A stretch of 64,000 nucleotides of DNA. It comes from Pseudomonas fluorescens. Lineage in GTDB: Bacteria; Pseudomonadota; Gammaproteobacteria; Pseudomonadales; Pseudomonadaceae. Position numbers and translations under genes: made by a program. Below the pieces are notes generated by a model that ran no database searches, had not been told where the DNA came from, and was given only the letters and a program-made list of their open reading frames with translations. The stretch covers positions 1,799,001-1,863,000 of the forward strand of contig NZ_CP015637.1 of assembly GCF_001708445.1 (NCBI RefSeq). Reading direction: 5' to 3'. Positions 54,606 through 63,612 of this stretch are shown here, piece after piece (the first letter of the stretch is position 1; the number at the start of each line of letters is the position of its first letter).

Positions 54606-54920
54606 TTAGCGCCTTGTAGCCAACAGGCCGATCAGAAAGCCCACGCCGGCGGCAATGCCCACCGACTGCCAGGGGGTGGCCTGCACGTAATCTTCCGTTG
54701 CCGTGACGGCGGCCTTGCTGCGCTCGCGCAGGGAATCTTCGGTCAGTTGCAGGGTTTCGCGGGCCTTGAGCAGGCTGTCGTGGATCTTGGCGCGCAGCTC
54801 GTCGGCCTGGTCGCCGGCCAGGATGGCGGTGTCGTCGAGCAACTTTTCGGTATCGCTGACCAGGGTTTGAAAATCCGCCATCAGTATTTCTTGAGCCGTC
54901 TTCGTCGTTTTGCTGGCCAT
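54606..54920 (-). CDS. YqjD/ElaB family (DUF883) membrane-anchored protein
   Basis: A 104-residue protein with a long amphipathic helix (ADFQTLVSDTEKLLDDTAIL..ELRAKIHDSLLKARETL), the family motif ATEDYVQATPWQSVGIAAGVGFLIGLL and a C-terminal membrane anchor ending ATRR. YqjD/ElaB proteins tether ribosomes to the inner membrane in stationary phase. It is the first gene of the operon, with AGATAACC just before the ATG. Confidence 0.93.
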   Translation of the reverse strand: MASKTTKTAQEILMADFQTLVSDTEKLLDDTAILAGDQADELRAKIHDSLLKARETLQLTEDSLRERSKAAVTATEDYVQATPWQSVGIAAGVGFLIGLLATRR

Positions 54921-55266
54921 GGTTATCTCCGTGAGTGGCTGATCTATGCGTGTGGTTTCGAGTCACCGGTGTCGGTGAAGGTTCATTGCAATTGTGTGGT
55001 ACAGCTTTTGCTTTGCCTTGGTGCGCCTGCCCCTGGGCCTGCGCTGAATCTGGGCGGTCGGGGCTCAAGCCCACAAAAACCTTACCCAAAATAACTGAAA
55101 CTCGCGGAAAAACCCTGTCGGGGATGGCCCGTTGTGCTGATCGCTGCGCTAAAGCGGTTCACACCCTCGCAAGAGGGGTGGGGCCGCTGGTGCCAATTTA
55201 GTGCGCGATTCGCTGGCTTGAACCGCTTTGGTGCTTTTTGCCTTTAATGCAGGCCTGCCAACCTCC
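54921..55266. other. Intergenic region between the YqjD-like operon and amt
   Basis: About 345 bp between divergent genes, with no gene recognised. It must hold both promoters. CGATTCGCTGGCTTGAACCG, at about 55205, is a possible but weak promoter element for amt; no clear sigma-54 GG-N10-GC site was found by eye. Confidence 0.5.
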
Positions 55267-56475
55267 ATGGAAAATTTGCAAAGCGCGGTGGACACTCTTG
55301 TCCATAGCTCCAACACTCTGTTCATCCTGATTGGTGCGGTCATGGTCCTGGCCATGCATGCCGGTTTCGCCTTCCTCGAAGTCGGCACCGTGCGCCAGAA
55401 GAACCAGGTCAACGCCCTGTCGAAGATCCTCAGCGACTTCGCCATCTCGACCCTGGCCTATTTCTTTATAGGCTATTGGATCTCTTATGGCGTGAGTTTC
55501 ATGCATCCGGCCGCGGTGATCAGTGTCGATCATGGCTATGGCCTGGTGAAGTTCTTCTTCCTGCTGACCTTTGCCGCCGCGATCCCGGCGATCATTTCCG
55601 GGGGCATTGCCGAGCGTGCAAAGTTCGCTCCGCAGTTGTGCGCGACGGCGTTGATCGTAGCCTTCATCTACCCGTTTTTCGAAGGCATGGTGTGGAACGG
55701 CAATTTCGGCCTGCAAGCCTGGTTGCTCGCGACCTTTGGTGCCCGCTTCCATGATTTTGCCGGGTCGGTGGTGGTGCATGCCATGGGCGGCTGGCTGGCG
55801 CTGGCGGCGGTGCTGTTGCTGGGGCCGCGCAATGGACGTTATCGCGAAGGGCGCCTGGTGGCGTTTGCGCCGTCGAGTATTCCGTTCCTGGCGCTGGGCT
55901 CGTGGATTCTGATCGTCGGCTGGTTCGGCTTTAACGTGATGAGCGCACAGACCCTGGACGGGGTCAGCGGCCTGGTGGCGGTCAATTCGTTGATGGCCAT
56001 GGTCGGTGGCACCGTGGCGGCCCTGGTGATCGGTCGCAACGACCCCGGCTTCCTGCACAACGGCCCGCTGGCCGGGCTGGTGGCGATCTGCGCCGGTTCC
56101 GACCTGATGCACCCGGTGGGCGCTCTGGTCACGGGGGTGGTGGCCGGTGGCCTGTTTGTGTGGTGCTTTATCGCCGCCCAGGATCGTTGGAAAATCGACG
56201 ATGTACTGGGCGTGTGGCCGCTGCATGGCCTGTGCGGCGTGTGGGGCGGCATTGCCTGCGGCATCTTCGGCCAGGCGGCCCTGGGCGGTTTGGGCGGCGT
56301 GAGCCTGCTCAGCCAGTTGATCGGTACGGCCCTCGGCGTGGTCGTGGCGCTGGGCGGCGGCCTGCTGGTGTATGGCGTGATCAAGCACGTACATGGGCTG
56401 CGCCTGAGCCAGGAAGAGGAGTATTACGGCGCGGACCTGTCGATCCACAAGATCGGCGCAGTCAGTCAGGATTGA
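55267..56475 (+). CDS. amt: Ammonium transporter (Amt family)
   Basis: A 402-residue ammonium channel with about eleven hydrophobic segments. The pore histidines are in GSVVVHAMGGWLAL and WPLHGLCGVWGG, the gate Phe pair region is VWNGNFGLQ, and AGFAFLEVGTVRQKNQV is the usual TM1-TM2 junction. It lacks a cleavable signal, as many non-enteric Amts do. No glnK gene is adjacent, so it differs from the glnK-amtB locus and is probably a second ammonium channel. The ATG at 55267 is chosen; a TTG at 55228 is possible. Confidence 0.93.
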   Translation: MENLQSAVDTLVHSSNTLFILIGAVMVLAMHAGFAFLEVGTVRQKNQVNALSKILSDFAISTLAYFFIGYWISYGVSFMHPAAVISVDHGYGLVKFFFLLTFAAAIPAIISGGIAERAKFAPQLCATALIVAFIYPFFEGMVWNGNFGLQAWLLATFGARFHDFAGSVVVHAMGGWLALAAVLLLGPRNGRYREGRLVAFAPSSIPFLALGSWILIVGWFGFNVMSAQTLDGVSGLVAVNSLMAMVGGTVAALVIGRNDPGFLHNGPLAGLVAICAGSDLMHPVGALVTGVVAGGLFVWCFIAAQDRWKIDDVLGVWPLHGLCGVWGGIACGIFGQAALGGLGGVSLLSQLIGTALGVVVALGGGLLVYGVIKHVHGLRLSQEEEYYGADLSIHKIGAVSQD

Positions 56476-58198
56476 TCGGCGCCTCTTCGTCAGTGCCCGG
56501 GTGCGAATAAAAGCCATGCAGCAGGCGGTAGCGGTTATGTCGCACTTCATCCACCCGCGCCTGCACCTGATGGTCCGGCAGGCCCAGCAGGATCAAGGCG
56601 TGGGAGGCGAGCATCAGGCTCGACTCCAATAGCTCCGGCACCACTTCGCTGGCGCCGGCGGCTTTCAGCTCGGCCAGTTGGCTGTCGTCGCGGGTGCGCA
56701 CCAGGATCGGTACCTGCGGGTTGATCCGGCGCGCCTCCTTCAGCACCGCCAGGGCCACATCGGTATTGTCCACCGCGATCACCACCAACCGCGCCCGCTC
56801 CAGGCCGACCGCGCTGAGCAAGGCGCCACGGCGGCAGTCGCCGTAGTGCACGCTGCTGTCTTCGGTGGCGGCTTCCTGCACCCGTTCCGGGTCATCATCC
56901 AGGGCGATGTAAGCCTGTTGTTCCCTACGCAGGAAGCGCCCGATGGATTGGCCGACCCGCCCGTAGCCACAGATCACCGCATGCCCGTGCAATTGGGCGT
57001 TGAGCGCGGTGATGGCTTCCAGTTGTACTTGCTGGTTGGGTTTACGGTGCAGACGCAGGGCGATGGCCGGTGCGGCGCGCAACAGCAGTGGGGTCAGCAG
57101 CATCGAGCAGAAGGTCGCGGCGAGCAGCAGGCCGTTGAATTCATCGGGTATCAGCCGGCCCTGTTGCATCTGCGCCATCAATGCAAAACAAAATTCGCCG
57201 CCCTGGGCCAGGGCCAGACCACTGCGCCAGGCGGTTTCGCTGTCGCTGCCACGCAGCTTGACCAGTGCGGCCACCACACACCCTTTGACCAGCATCAGCG
57301 TGAGGGTCAGGCCGAGGATCAGCAGGCTGTGGCTAAGGAACAGTTGCAGGTCGATCAGCATGCCGATGCTGACAAAAAACAGCCCCAGCAGGATGTCGCG
57401 AAATGGCCGGATATCCGCTTCGATCTGGTGCCGGTAGTGGCTTTCTCCCAGCAGCATGCCGGCCAGAAAGGCGCCGAGGGCAGGGGAGAGCCCAAGCAAA
57501 TGGGTGAGCCAGGCCGTCAGCAGGACGATCACCAAGGCCAGCAGCACGAACAGCTCAGCCGAGTGGGAGGCGGCGACTTCATGGAACAGGCGTGGCAACA
57601 ACCAACGGCTGGCGAGCAACAGGCCAATGAACAGCACCCCGGTCTTGCCCAGGGTCAGTGGCAGCGCCCAGTACCAGGCCTGTTCACTGCTGCCGGTAAA
57701 CACCGGCACCAGCGTCAACAGCAGCACCGCGACCACATCCTGGAACAGCAACACGCCAATCGCATTCTGGCCATGGCTGCTGAAGATTTCTCCGAGGCTG
57801 GTCAGCTCCTTGCTGACGATGGCCGTGGAGGACAAGGCCAGCCCGGCGCCGAGCAACAGTGCGACGCCGGGCGCGAGCCCAAACCCCATCAACAGGCCTC
57901 CCAGCAGCATCCCGCAGCCCACTACCTGCAAGCTGCCCAAGCCAAACACCACGTGGCGCAGGGCGAGCATCTTGGTCAGGGAAAACTCCAGGCCCAGGGA
58001 AAACAGCAGGAACACCACGCCGAGTTCGGCCAGGTCGGGCAATGCTTCACTGTCATTCACCCAGTCGAGGGCGGTCGGTCCCACGGCCAGGCCCACGCAC
58101 AGGTAGCCCAGCACCGGGGGCAATTGCAGCCGGCGAAACAGCGCAATCACCACCAGGGATGAGGCCAGAATGATCAGCAGGTTGGCGAACACAAGCAT
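56462..58198 (-). CDS. Kef-type monovalent cation:proton antiporter (CPA2)
   Basis: A CPA2 antiporter of about 578 residues. The N-terminal half has around twelve hydrophobic segments, including LELGVVFLLFSLGLEFSL and the antiporter core; the C-terminal part is a TrkA-N/RCK NAD-binding domain with VICGYGRVGQSIGRFLRREQQAYIALDDDPE. This layout is that of YbaL/KefB-like K+/H+ antiporters. The start is ambiguous: the ATG at 58198 abuts the GGAG, so a GTG at 58192, six bases after it, may be used. Its 3' end overlaps the amt end by 14 bp. Confidence 0.9.
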   Translation of the reverse strand: MLVFANLLIILASSLVVIALFRRLQLPPVLGYLCVGLAVGPTALDWVNDSEALPDLAELGVVFLLFSLGLEFSLTKMLALRHVVFGLGSLQVVGCGMLLGGLLMGFGLAPGVALLLGAGLALSSTAIVSKELTSLGEIFSSHGQNAIGVLLFQDVVAVLLLTLVPVFTGSSEQAWYWALPLTLGKTGVLFIGLLLASRWLLPRLFHEVAASHSAELFVLLALVIVLLTAWLTHLLGLSPALGAFLAGMLLGESHYRHQIEADIRPFRDILLGLFFVSIGMLIDLQLFLSHSLLILGLTLTLMLVKGCVVAALVKLRGSDSETAWRSGLALAQGGEFCFALMAQMQQGRLIPDEFNGLLLAATFCSMLLTPLLLRAAPAIALRLHRKPNQQVQLEAITALNAQLHGHAVICGYGRVGQSIGRFLRREQQAYIALDDDPERVQEAATEDSSVHYGDCRRGALLSAVGLERARLVVIAVDNTDVALAVLKEARRINPQVPILVRTRDDSQLAELKAAGASEVVPELLESSLMLASHALILLGLPDHQVQARVDEVRHNRYRLLHGFYSHPGTDEEAPINPD

Positions 58199-58343
58199 CT
58201 CCGTTGCGGGGCGAGCGGACAAAAGGCCGTGAGAGTGGCTGAGTCAGTTATAGGCCATGGTGATCTGGGTCAGGGTTTTATTGTGGTCGGCGGGCTTATT
58301 GTGGTTGATGAGCTGCCGTGGCAAGCGCGCCTATTGTGATGTT

Positions 58344-58498
58344 TGTGGCGAACGGGCTTGTTGTGGCGAGCGGGCTTGCCCCGCGTTGGGCTGCGTAGCG
58401 GCCCCAATAGAACCCCCACGTTCCCTCAGGCAGAAATACGGTGTTTGGTTTTGGGGCTGCTGCGCAGCCCAACGCGGGGCAAGCCCGCTCGCCACAGG
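58344..58498. repeat. REPIN with flanking half-units
   Basis: TGTGGCGAGCGGGCTTGCC at 58362 and GGCAAGCCCGCTCGCCACA ending at 58497 are the ends of a large imperfect palindrome (arms 58362-58406 and 58452-58497). A further partial copy TGTGGCGAACGGGCTTGT (58344-58361) abuts the left arm, and more diverged copies lie between 58280 and 58343. It fills the gap ahead of the antiporter gene. The same element occurs at 63 kb. Confidence 0.88.
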
Positions 58499-58599
58499 CA
58501 GTTTGCTCAACGCAGTAAGCCTGCCACAACGGGCTGCCTCGCCACAGGTTTTCGTCAGGCTTAGAATGCTCGTCTACTTACTGATCAGGTCCATTCGCC

Positions 58600-58836
58600 A
58601 TGCTTCCTGAATGCCAGCTGTTCGGCACCCTGGGTTGCCATCTTTGTGAAATTGCCGAGGCCGAAATCATTCCGCTCGTCGAACACGGGTTGCTGGTCGA
58701 GTTGGTTGATATCACCGACCCCGAAGACCTGACCGACGCCTACGGCCTAAGGATTCCGGTGCTTCGACGGGTAGATACCGGAGCTGAACTGGATTGGCCT
58801 TTCGACACTGAGCAGGTTGTCGCCTTCCTGCGCTGA
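58600..58836 (+). CDS. Glutaredoxin-like protein (DUF836)
   Basis: A 78-residue thioredoxin-fold protein with CHLC active site (Cys13 and Cys16) in FGTLGCHLCEIAEAE, and a cis-Pro in GLRIPVLRRVDTGAELDWPFD. This is the glutaredoxin family DUF836. It may reduce a protein disulfide; no partner is encoded nearby. Confidence 0.92.
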   Translation: MLPECQLFGTLGCHLCEIAEAEIIPLVEHGLLVELVDITDPEDLTDAYGLRIPVLRRVDTGAELDWPFDTEQVVAFLR

Positions 58837-58872
58837 CGTTTATGCGATGGCGAGTTTCCGAATATTACGTTA

Positions 58873-58888
58873 CTGTATGTTTGTACAG
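58873..58888 (+). promoter_or_regulatory. LexA (SOS) box
   Basis: CTGTATGTTTGTACAG matches the LexA consensus CTG-N10-CAG exactly, with CTGTAT and ACAG arms matching the ideal CTGTATATATATACAG closely. It ends 22 bp before the GTG start of the 111-residue gene and lies in a promoter-like AT-rich stretch. LexA binding is inferred. Confidence 0.8.
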
Positions 58889-58910
58889 CGATTGAATAGA
58901 GGGAACGCCC

Positions 58911-59246
58911 GTGGTGAATGTTGAACAACTGAAAAGCAGCGTCAATCGCATGTCCGCCGATGTCGTGCGCGACGCGGTGAACGAGCTGCGCCTCGACGGC
59001 CTGGTCACGGAAGGCAAGACGCCGTTTAACAAAGTGCATTTCAATACCTGCTTTGCGGAGATCGAGGCGTTGTTCCAGCGCGCCGGTTACCACAAGCAGC
59101 TGGATGTGGTGGGTTACCAGGGCTTGCTCTACGCGTTGTACGACCCCGGCCGCTGGGAGGCGGTGGACGTGCTGCGCTGGCTCAAGGAGTTCACCGAGGC
59201 GGCCAGTGCCTCGCCGATCCTGCGCGCGGAATTGGCCAAGGCCTGA
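58911..59246 (+). CDS. Small protein of unknown function, probably SOS-controlled
   Basis: A 111-residue soluble, all-helical-looking protein (VVRDAVNELRLDGLVTEGK, FNTCFAEIEALFQRAGY, LRWLKEFTEAASA). No family is recognised. It starts at GTG (58911, or GTG at 58914) with AGAGGGAA upstream; no in-frame ATG exists near the start. A LexA box lies 22 bp upstream, so expression should rise after DNA damage. P. aeruginosa has SOS-regulated orphan genes of similar size, but homology cannot be verified here. Confidence 0.8.
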   Translation: MVNVEQLKSSVNRMSADVVRDAVNELRLDGLVTEGKTPFNKVHFNTCFAEIEALFQRAGYHKQLDVVGYQGLLYALYDPGRWEAVDVLRWLKEFTEAASASPILRAELAKA

Positions 59247-59318
59247 GATCCGCCCTAGGCTTGATCCCGCTCCATGCGGGATAATGCCGGCCTGTTTTTC
59301 CAGGTTTCGAGCATCGGC

Positions 59319-60209
59319 ATGTCCACTTCCGGTTTTTCCGCGTCCCAGCACCAAGCCAGCACTTTGTATTTGCCTCCCGGCTCTTGGGCGACGGTCCTGG
59401 AGTGCCTGTGCGGGCATTTCCCGGCGATCAGTCGTGAACATTGGCTGGACCGCATTGCGCGTGGTCGGGTGCTGGATATCAACGGCCGCCCGATTCCGCT
59501 GGACCTGGCCTACAAGGAAGGCCTGTGCATCTATTACTTCCGTGAAGTGCCCAACGAAAAAGTGATCCCGGTGCAGGAAACCATCCTGTATGCCGACGAG
59601 CACTTGGTGGTGGCCGACAAGCCGCATTTCCTGCCCGTGACCCCGGCCGGTGAATATGTCGAGCAAACCCTGTTGCGTCGCCTGATTCGCCGTCTGGATA
59701 ACCCGTCGTTGGTGCCCCTGCATCGCATCGACCGGCATACGGCGGGGCTGGTGCTGTTCTCGGCCAATCCCCACAGCCGTTCGGCCTACCAGCAACTGTT
59801 CCCCACGCGCCGGATCGATAAATTCTACGAAGCCATCGCCCCGGCCTTGCCGAACCTGACCTTCCCCCTCGTGCATAAAAGCCGCCTGGTCGATGGCGAA
59901 CCGTTCTTCCGCATGCAGGAAGGCGAGGGTGCCAGCAACACCGAAACGGCGGTTGAAGTGCGTGAAAAACACGGCGACTTATGGCGCTACGGCCTGTTCC
60001 CTGTGACCGGTAAGAAGCATCAGCTGCGCGTGCACATGACAGCGCTGGGGGCGAGTATCTGCAACGACCCGTTCTACCCAGAGGTGATCAAGGATGCCGT
60101 GGACGACTACGCCAACCCCTTGAAACTGCTGGCCCAGGGGGTGCGTTTTATCGACCCGGTCAGCGGTGAGGCGCGCAGTTTCCGCAGCCAGATCACCCTC
60201 CACTGGTAA
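59319..60209 (+). CDS. RluA-family RNA pseudouridine synthase
   Basis: A 296-residue pseudouridine synthase. The catalytic motif is PLHRIDRHTAGLVLFSANP, with the Asp nucleophile; the family motif VVADKPHFLPVTP precedes it, and GKKHQLRVHMTALGASICND follows. The N-terminal region (about residues 15-90) is S4-like. The subgroup is diverged from RluA, RluC and RluD, so its rRNA or tRNA target is unclear. The ATG at 59319 follows the weak AGCATCGGC. Confidence 0.92.
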   Translation: MSTSGFSASQHQASTLYLPPGSWATVLECLCGHFPAISREHWLDRIARGRVLDINGRPIPLDLAYKEGLCIYYFREVPNEKVIPVQETILYADEHLVVADKPHFLPVTPAGEYVEQTLLRRLIRRLDNPSLVPLHRIDRHTAGLVLFSANPHSRSAYQQLFPTRRIDKFYEAIAPALPNLTFPLVHKSRLVDGEPFFRMQEGEGASNTETAVEVREKHGDLWRYGLFPVTGKKHQLRVHMTALGASICNDPFYPEVIKDAVDDYANPLKLLAQGVRFIDPVSGEARSFRSQITLHW

Positions 60210-60222
60210 CCCCCGGAAACGA

Positions 60223-60247
60223 CAAGGCCCGCACGCGGCGGGCCTTG
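60223..60247 (+). terminator. Terminator after pseudouridine synthase gene
   Basis: CAAGGCCCGC-ACGCG-GCGGGCCTTG is a 10-bp perfect stem between convergent genes; it lacks a long T run. Confidence 0.78.
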
Positions 60248-60263
60248 GGTGCAAGCGCTGGGC

Positions 60264-60485
60264 TTACAGGTCTTTAACGGTGCGAACCTGGTCTTTGTTG
60301 ATGCGGGTGCGCTTGCCGTCAAGCTGCTCGAATTCGTAGAAACCCGTATCTTCATTGTATTTCGGGGTGTCGACGGCCTGGATTTCGCGACCGTCATTCA
60401 GGGTGATCACTGTTGGCGAGGCGCAACCGGCAAGGGTAGCGAGGCCCAGTGCAAGCATGAGAGCGGCGATGGTCCGTTGAGTCAT
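60264..60485 (-). CDS. YgdI/YgdR-family small lipoprotein
   Basis: A 73-residue lipoprotein: signal and lipobox LATLAGC with Cys21, then the YgdI/YgdR fold with VITLNDGREIQAVDTPKYNEDTG and FEQLDGKRTRINKDQVRTV. Members are small outer-membrane lipoproteins of unknown function. It is monocistronic, with AGGAGA-like bases in the upstream region. Confidence 0.93.
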   Translation of the reverse strand: MTQRTIAALMLALGLATLAGCASPTVITLNDGREIQAVDTPKYNEDTGFYEFEQLDGKRTRINKDQVRTVKDL

Positions 60486-60564
60486 GAGTGTGTCTCCGAG
60501 AGAATTCTTTTTGAGTGCTGACTCTGTGACGTGTAAGGCGTCGACAAAGTTCCTTGTGCGAGGT

Positions 60565-61167
60565 TCATTCTGACACGCCAGGCTGCGTGTGTAACAGCGC
60601 GGGTGTGTTCAGGTTGGCCAGGCGCGGGTCATCGGGCGGGCAGTCCAGCCCCACGCCACCCAGTTGCAGGAAGAGCTTGCGCGGACTGCGCTCACCGGCT
60701 TGCCAACCCCGTTCTACCTCGGTTTGCAGGCTGGTCGGGATGATGCAGATCAAGGGTTCCCAGAACTCACCGTGACGCACCATCACCGGCAGCTGTGGAT
60801 GCTGTTGTGCAATCCTACGCAGGTCGGCGAGCAGTTGGGCATCGAGGTGCGGGACATCGCACGGCAAAACCAGCAAATGTTCATGGCGTGCGGCGGCTAA
60901 TCCCGCGCGGACGCCCGCCAGCGGCCCGGGAAAGTCCGGGCTGTCGTCATTCACCAGTTGGTCGGCGTAGGGCGCATACCGGTCCTGGTTGCGATTGCAC
61001 GAGATGATCAGGTCGTCGGTCAGCGGCCGGACCAGGCGCTGCAAGTGCGCGATCAACGGCGCGCCGTGCCATTGGAGCAGACCTTTGTCCTGGCCGCCCA
61101 TGCGTTGGCCGCGGCCACCGGCCAGCAGCAGAATCGAACAGGGCAGGGGCGAAGAATCATCGGGCAT
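60565..61167 (-). CDS. mobA: Molybdenum cofactor guanylyltransferase MobA
   Basis: MobA (200 residues) attaches GMP to molybdopterin to give the MGD cofactor. The GTP-binding loop is [19 protein letters not shown] at about residues 14-32, with [17 protein letters not shown] and [10 protein letters not shown] following. The ATG at 61167 gives the family length; the frame opens further upstream. It is divergent from moaB, completing a Mo-cofactor cluster with moaB and moeA. Confidence 0.96.
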   Translation of the reverse strand: MPDDSSPLPCSILLLAGGRGQRMGGQDKGLLQWHGAPLIAHLQRLVRPLTDDLIISCNRNQDRYAPYADQLVNDDSPDFPGPLAGVRAGLAAARHEHLLVLPCDVPHLDAQLLADLRRIAQQHPQLPVMVRHGEFWEPLICIIPTSLQTEVERGWQAGERSPRKLFLQLGGVGLDCPPDDPRLANLNTPALLHTQPGVSE

Positions 61168-61243
61168 GTGGGTTCCGCAGCGGCAGGTAAATGGGGGCCT
61201 GTGATATAACATCGGGCTGTTCCTTCGACAACCGGACCGTGCC

Positions 61244-61783
61244 ATGAAAGCCAAGGCAGATGCGCCCTTCGTACCCCTGAATATCGCTGTACTGACCGTC
61301 AGCGACACCCGCACCCTGGACACCGACACGTCGGGCCAGGTGTTCGTCGACCGCCTGATCGCCGCCGGCCACCACCTTGCCGAACGCGTGCTGCTCAAGG
61401 ACGACCTCTACAAGATCCGCGCCCAGGTCGCCCACTGGATCGCAGAAGACGTGGTGCAAGTGGTGTTGATCACCGGTGGCACTGGCTTCACCGGTCGCGA
61501 CAGCACCCCGGAAGCCGTGAGCTGCCTGCTCGACAAACAGGTCGACGGCTTCGGTGAACTGTTCCGGCAGATCTCCGTGGCCGATATCGGCACCTCCACC
61601 GTGCAATCCCGCGCCCTGGCCGGCCTGGCCAATGGCACCCTGGTGTGCTGCCTGCCCGGCTCTACCAACGCCGTGCGCACCGGGTGGGACGGTATCCTCG
61701 CCGAGCAGTTGGACAACCGTCACCGCCCCTGCAACTTCGTGCCGCACCTCAAGCAGGCCGAACCCTGTGAATCCCGTGGATAA
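61244..61783 (+). CDS. moaB: Molybdopterin adenylyltransferase-like protein MoaB
   Basis: MoaB (179 residues) adenylates molybdopterin or supports its synthesis. It has [39 protein letters not shown], and the C-terminal [20 protein letters not shown]. Its 3' end overlaps the moeA start region by 17 bp, so the two genes are translationally coupled. Confidence 0.96.
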   Translation: MKAKADAPFVPLNIAVLTVSDTRTLDTDTSGQVFVDRLIAAGHHLAERVLLKDDLYKIRAQVAHWIAEDVVQVVLITGGTGFTGRDSTPEAVSCLLDKQVDGFGELFRQISVADIGTSTVQSRALAGLANGTLVCCLPGSTNAVRTGWDGILAEQLDNRHRPCNFVPHLKQAEPCESRG

Positions 61784-62993
61784 GCCGGGCAAGACCGGTG
61801 CCCTGATGCCGGTGGAAGACGCACTGCGGCAATTACTGGACATGGCTGAAGCGGCACCGATCCGCGAGCAGGAAGTATTGCCCCTGGCCGAGTGCGACGG
61901 TCGGGTATTGGCGCAAGACATGGTCTCGACCCTCGACCTGCCGCCCTGGCCCAACAGCGCCATGGACGGTTACGCCGTGCGCCTGGCGGACTGGACGGGA
62001 GAGCCGCTGGTGGTGAGCCAGCGCATTTTCGCAGGGGCCGCGCCGCAGCCCTTGGCCCTGGGGACCTGTGCGCGCATCTTCACGGGAGCGCCAGTGCCCG
62101 AAGGCGCGGACTGCGTTGAGATGCAGGAAAACGCGGAGGTCCATGCCGATGAGCGCGTCAGCTTTACTCAGCCGCTGCACGTCGGCCAGAACATTCGCCC
62201 CCAGGGCCAGGAAACCACGGTGGGCGAACGGGTACTGTCCGCTGGCACACGCCTGGGCCCGATCGAACTGGGCCTGGCGGCGTCGCTGGGCCACGACTGC
62301 TTGAGCATCGTGCGCCGTGTGCGCGTCGGGGTGCTGTCCACCGGCGACGAATTGATCGAGCCGGGTTTGCCGTTGGGCCCAGGCCAGATCTACAACAGCA
62401 ACCGCCGCGTGCTATGCAGCTGGCTCGAACGCCTGGGCTGCGATGTGATCGATGCCGGTATTCTTCCCGATGACCTGGAGCAGACGCGTACCCGCCTGGC
62501 GGGCCTGGGCCATGTCGACCTGATTCTGTCGACCGGCGGAGTGTCGGTGGGCGAGGCGGACTTCCTTGGCATCGCCTTGCGTGAAGAGGGTGAACTGGCC
62601 TTGTGGAAGCTGGCGATCAAGCCGGGCAAGCCGCTGACCTTTGGTCACTTCCGCGGCGTACCGGTGATCGGCCTGCCGGGCAACCCGGCATCGACCCTGG
62701 TGACCTTTGCCCTGTTGGCACGGCCTTACCTGTTGCGCCGCCAAGGTGTGGCAGAAGTTGAGCCGCTGCGTTTCGAAGTGCCTGCGGGCTTCACCTGGCC
62801 CAAGCCGGGCAACCGCCGCGAATACCTGCGCGGGCGCATCGAGCAGGGCCGGGCGATCATCTATCGCAACCAGAGCTCCGGCGTGCTGCGCAGCGCGGCG
62901 TGGGCGCAAGGGTTGGTGGAGGTGTTGGAGGGTACGACGCTGGAGATGGGTGATCGCGTCAATTTCATCCCCCTGAGCGAAGTCCTGAATTGA
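61767..62993 (+). CDS. moeA: Molybdopterin molybdenumtransferase MoeA
   Basis: MoeA (408 residues from the GTG at 61767) inserts molybdate into adenylated molybdopterin. Domain III has LSTGGVSVGEADFLG and KPGKPLTFG, with IGLPGNPASTLVTF, and the N-terminal part carries the LPPWPNSAMDGYAVR motif. The start could also be the GTG at 61776 or the ATG at 61806; the upstream GTG matches the E. coli length best. It follows moaB with overlap. Confidence 0.95.
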   Translation: MNPVDKPGKTGALMPVEDALRQLLDMAEAAPIREQEVLPLAECDGRVLAQDMVSTLDLPPWPNSAMDGYAVRLADWTGEPLVVSQRIFAGAAPQPLALGTCARIFTGAPVPEGADCVEMQENAEVHADERVSFTQPLHVGQNIRPQGQETTVGERVLSAGTRLGPIELGLAASLGHDCLSIVRRVRVGVLSTGDELIEPGLPLGPGQIYNSNRRVLCSWLERLGCDVIDAGILPDDLEQTRTRLAGLGHVDLILSTGGVSVGEADFLGIALREEGELALWKLAIKPGKPLTFGHFRGVPVIGLPGNPASTLVTFALLARPYLLRRQGVAEVEPLRFEVPAGFTWPKPGNRREYLRGRIEQGRAIIYRNQSSGVLRSAAWAQGLVEVLEGTTLEMGDRVNFIPLSEVLN

Positions 62994-63044
62994 CCTCAAG
63001 CTGAATGTCGACTTAGCGCTGTCGCGCAGTAACCATGGACCCCC

Positions 63045-63269
63045 TGTGGTGAACGGGCTTGCTGTGGTGAACGGGCTTGTTGTGGCGAGCGGGCTTGCCC
63101 CGCGTTGGGCTGCGCAGCAGCCCTAAAACCAGGCACCGCGGTGTGTCAGTTAAAAACACATCGCCTGCAATGGGGCTGCTTCGCAGCCCAACGCGGGGCA
63201 AGCCCGCTCGCCACAACAAACCCGCTCGTCACAACAAATCCGCTGGCCACAACAAGTCCGCTGGCCACA
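63045..63269. repeat. REPIN flanked by 18-bp tandem units
   Basis: A palindromic core (arms about 63081-63125 and 63171-63215) is flanked on both sides by tandem 18-bp units. On the left are three units of TGTGGTGAACGGGCTTGC type (63045, 63063, 63081). On the right are four units of GCAAGCCCGCTCGCCACA type (63198, 63216, 63234, 63252), each the reverse complement of the left kind. This gives a mirror-symmetric repeat block between moeA and the FlhB-like gene. Confidence 0.88.
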
Positions 63270-63282
63270 AAGATGCGTACAT

Positions 63283-63612
63283 TCAGTAATCGTCGCCACG
63301 CTCGGTCACATCCCGCTCCACGGGCCCGGCATCCGGGTCGTACCCCACCGGAAACTTGCCCTTCAACGTCCAGGCAAACGCAATGATCTCGGCGATCGTG
63401 CGGTACAACTCCTCCGGGATACTGTCCCCCAGTTCCATGCGCGCGAGCAGCTTTACCAGCTCGGCGTTTTCATAGATAGGCACTTCATTTTCCCGGGCCA
63501 ACTTGAGTATCGCTTCGGCCAGGGCGTCGTCGCCCTTGGCGGTCAGGGTCGGCGCTTGCTGGCCGTCGTATTTGAGCGCAATTGCCTGGCGCGGCGGGTT
63601 GGAGTTTTTCAT
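63283..63612 (-). CDS. FlhB-like cytoplasmic domain protein
   Basis: A 109-residue protein equal to the C-terminal cytoplasmic domain of FlhB/YscU without the membrane part. It has AIALKYDGQQAPTLTAKGDDALAEAI, NEVPIYENAELVKLLARMELGDSIPEELYRTIAEIIAF. Where FlhB has the self-cleaving NPTH it has NPPR, so autocleavage is not expected. Its ATG overlaps the FliK-like stop (ATGA), linking two substrate-specificity-switch homologues. Confidence 0.9.
   Translation of the reverse strand: MKNSNPPRQAIALKYDGQQAPTLTAKGDDALAEAILKLARENEVPIYENAELVKLLARMELGDSIPEELYRTIAEIIAFAWTLKGKFPVGYDPDAGPVERDVTERGDDY

Noticed and set aside
58257..58610. Plus-strand frame (117 codons) across the REPIN at 58.3 kb
   Set aside because: It consists almost entirely of translated repeat sequence and has no ribosome site.
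63045..63269. Possible CRISPR array at the repeated 18-bp units
   Set aside because: The units are directly adjacent without spacers and mirror a REPIN core, so it is a REP-derived tandem repeat.
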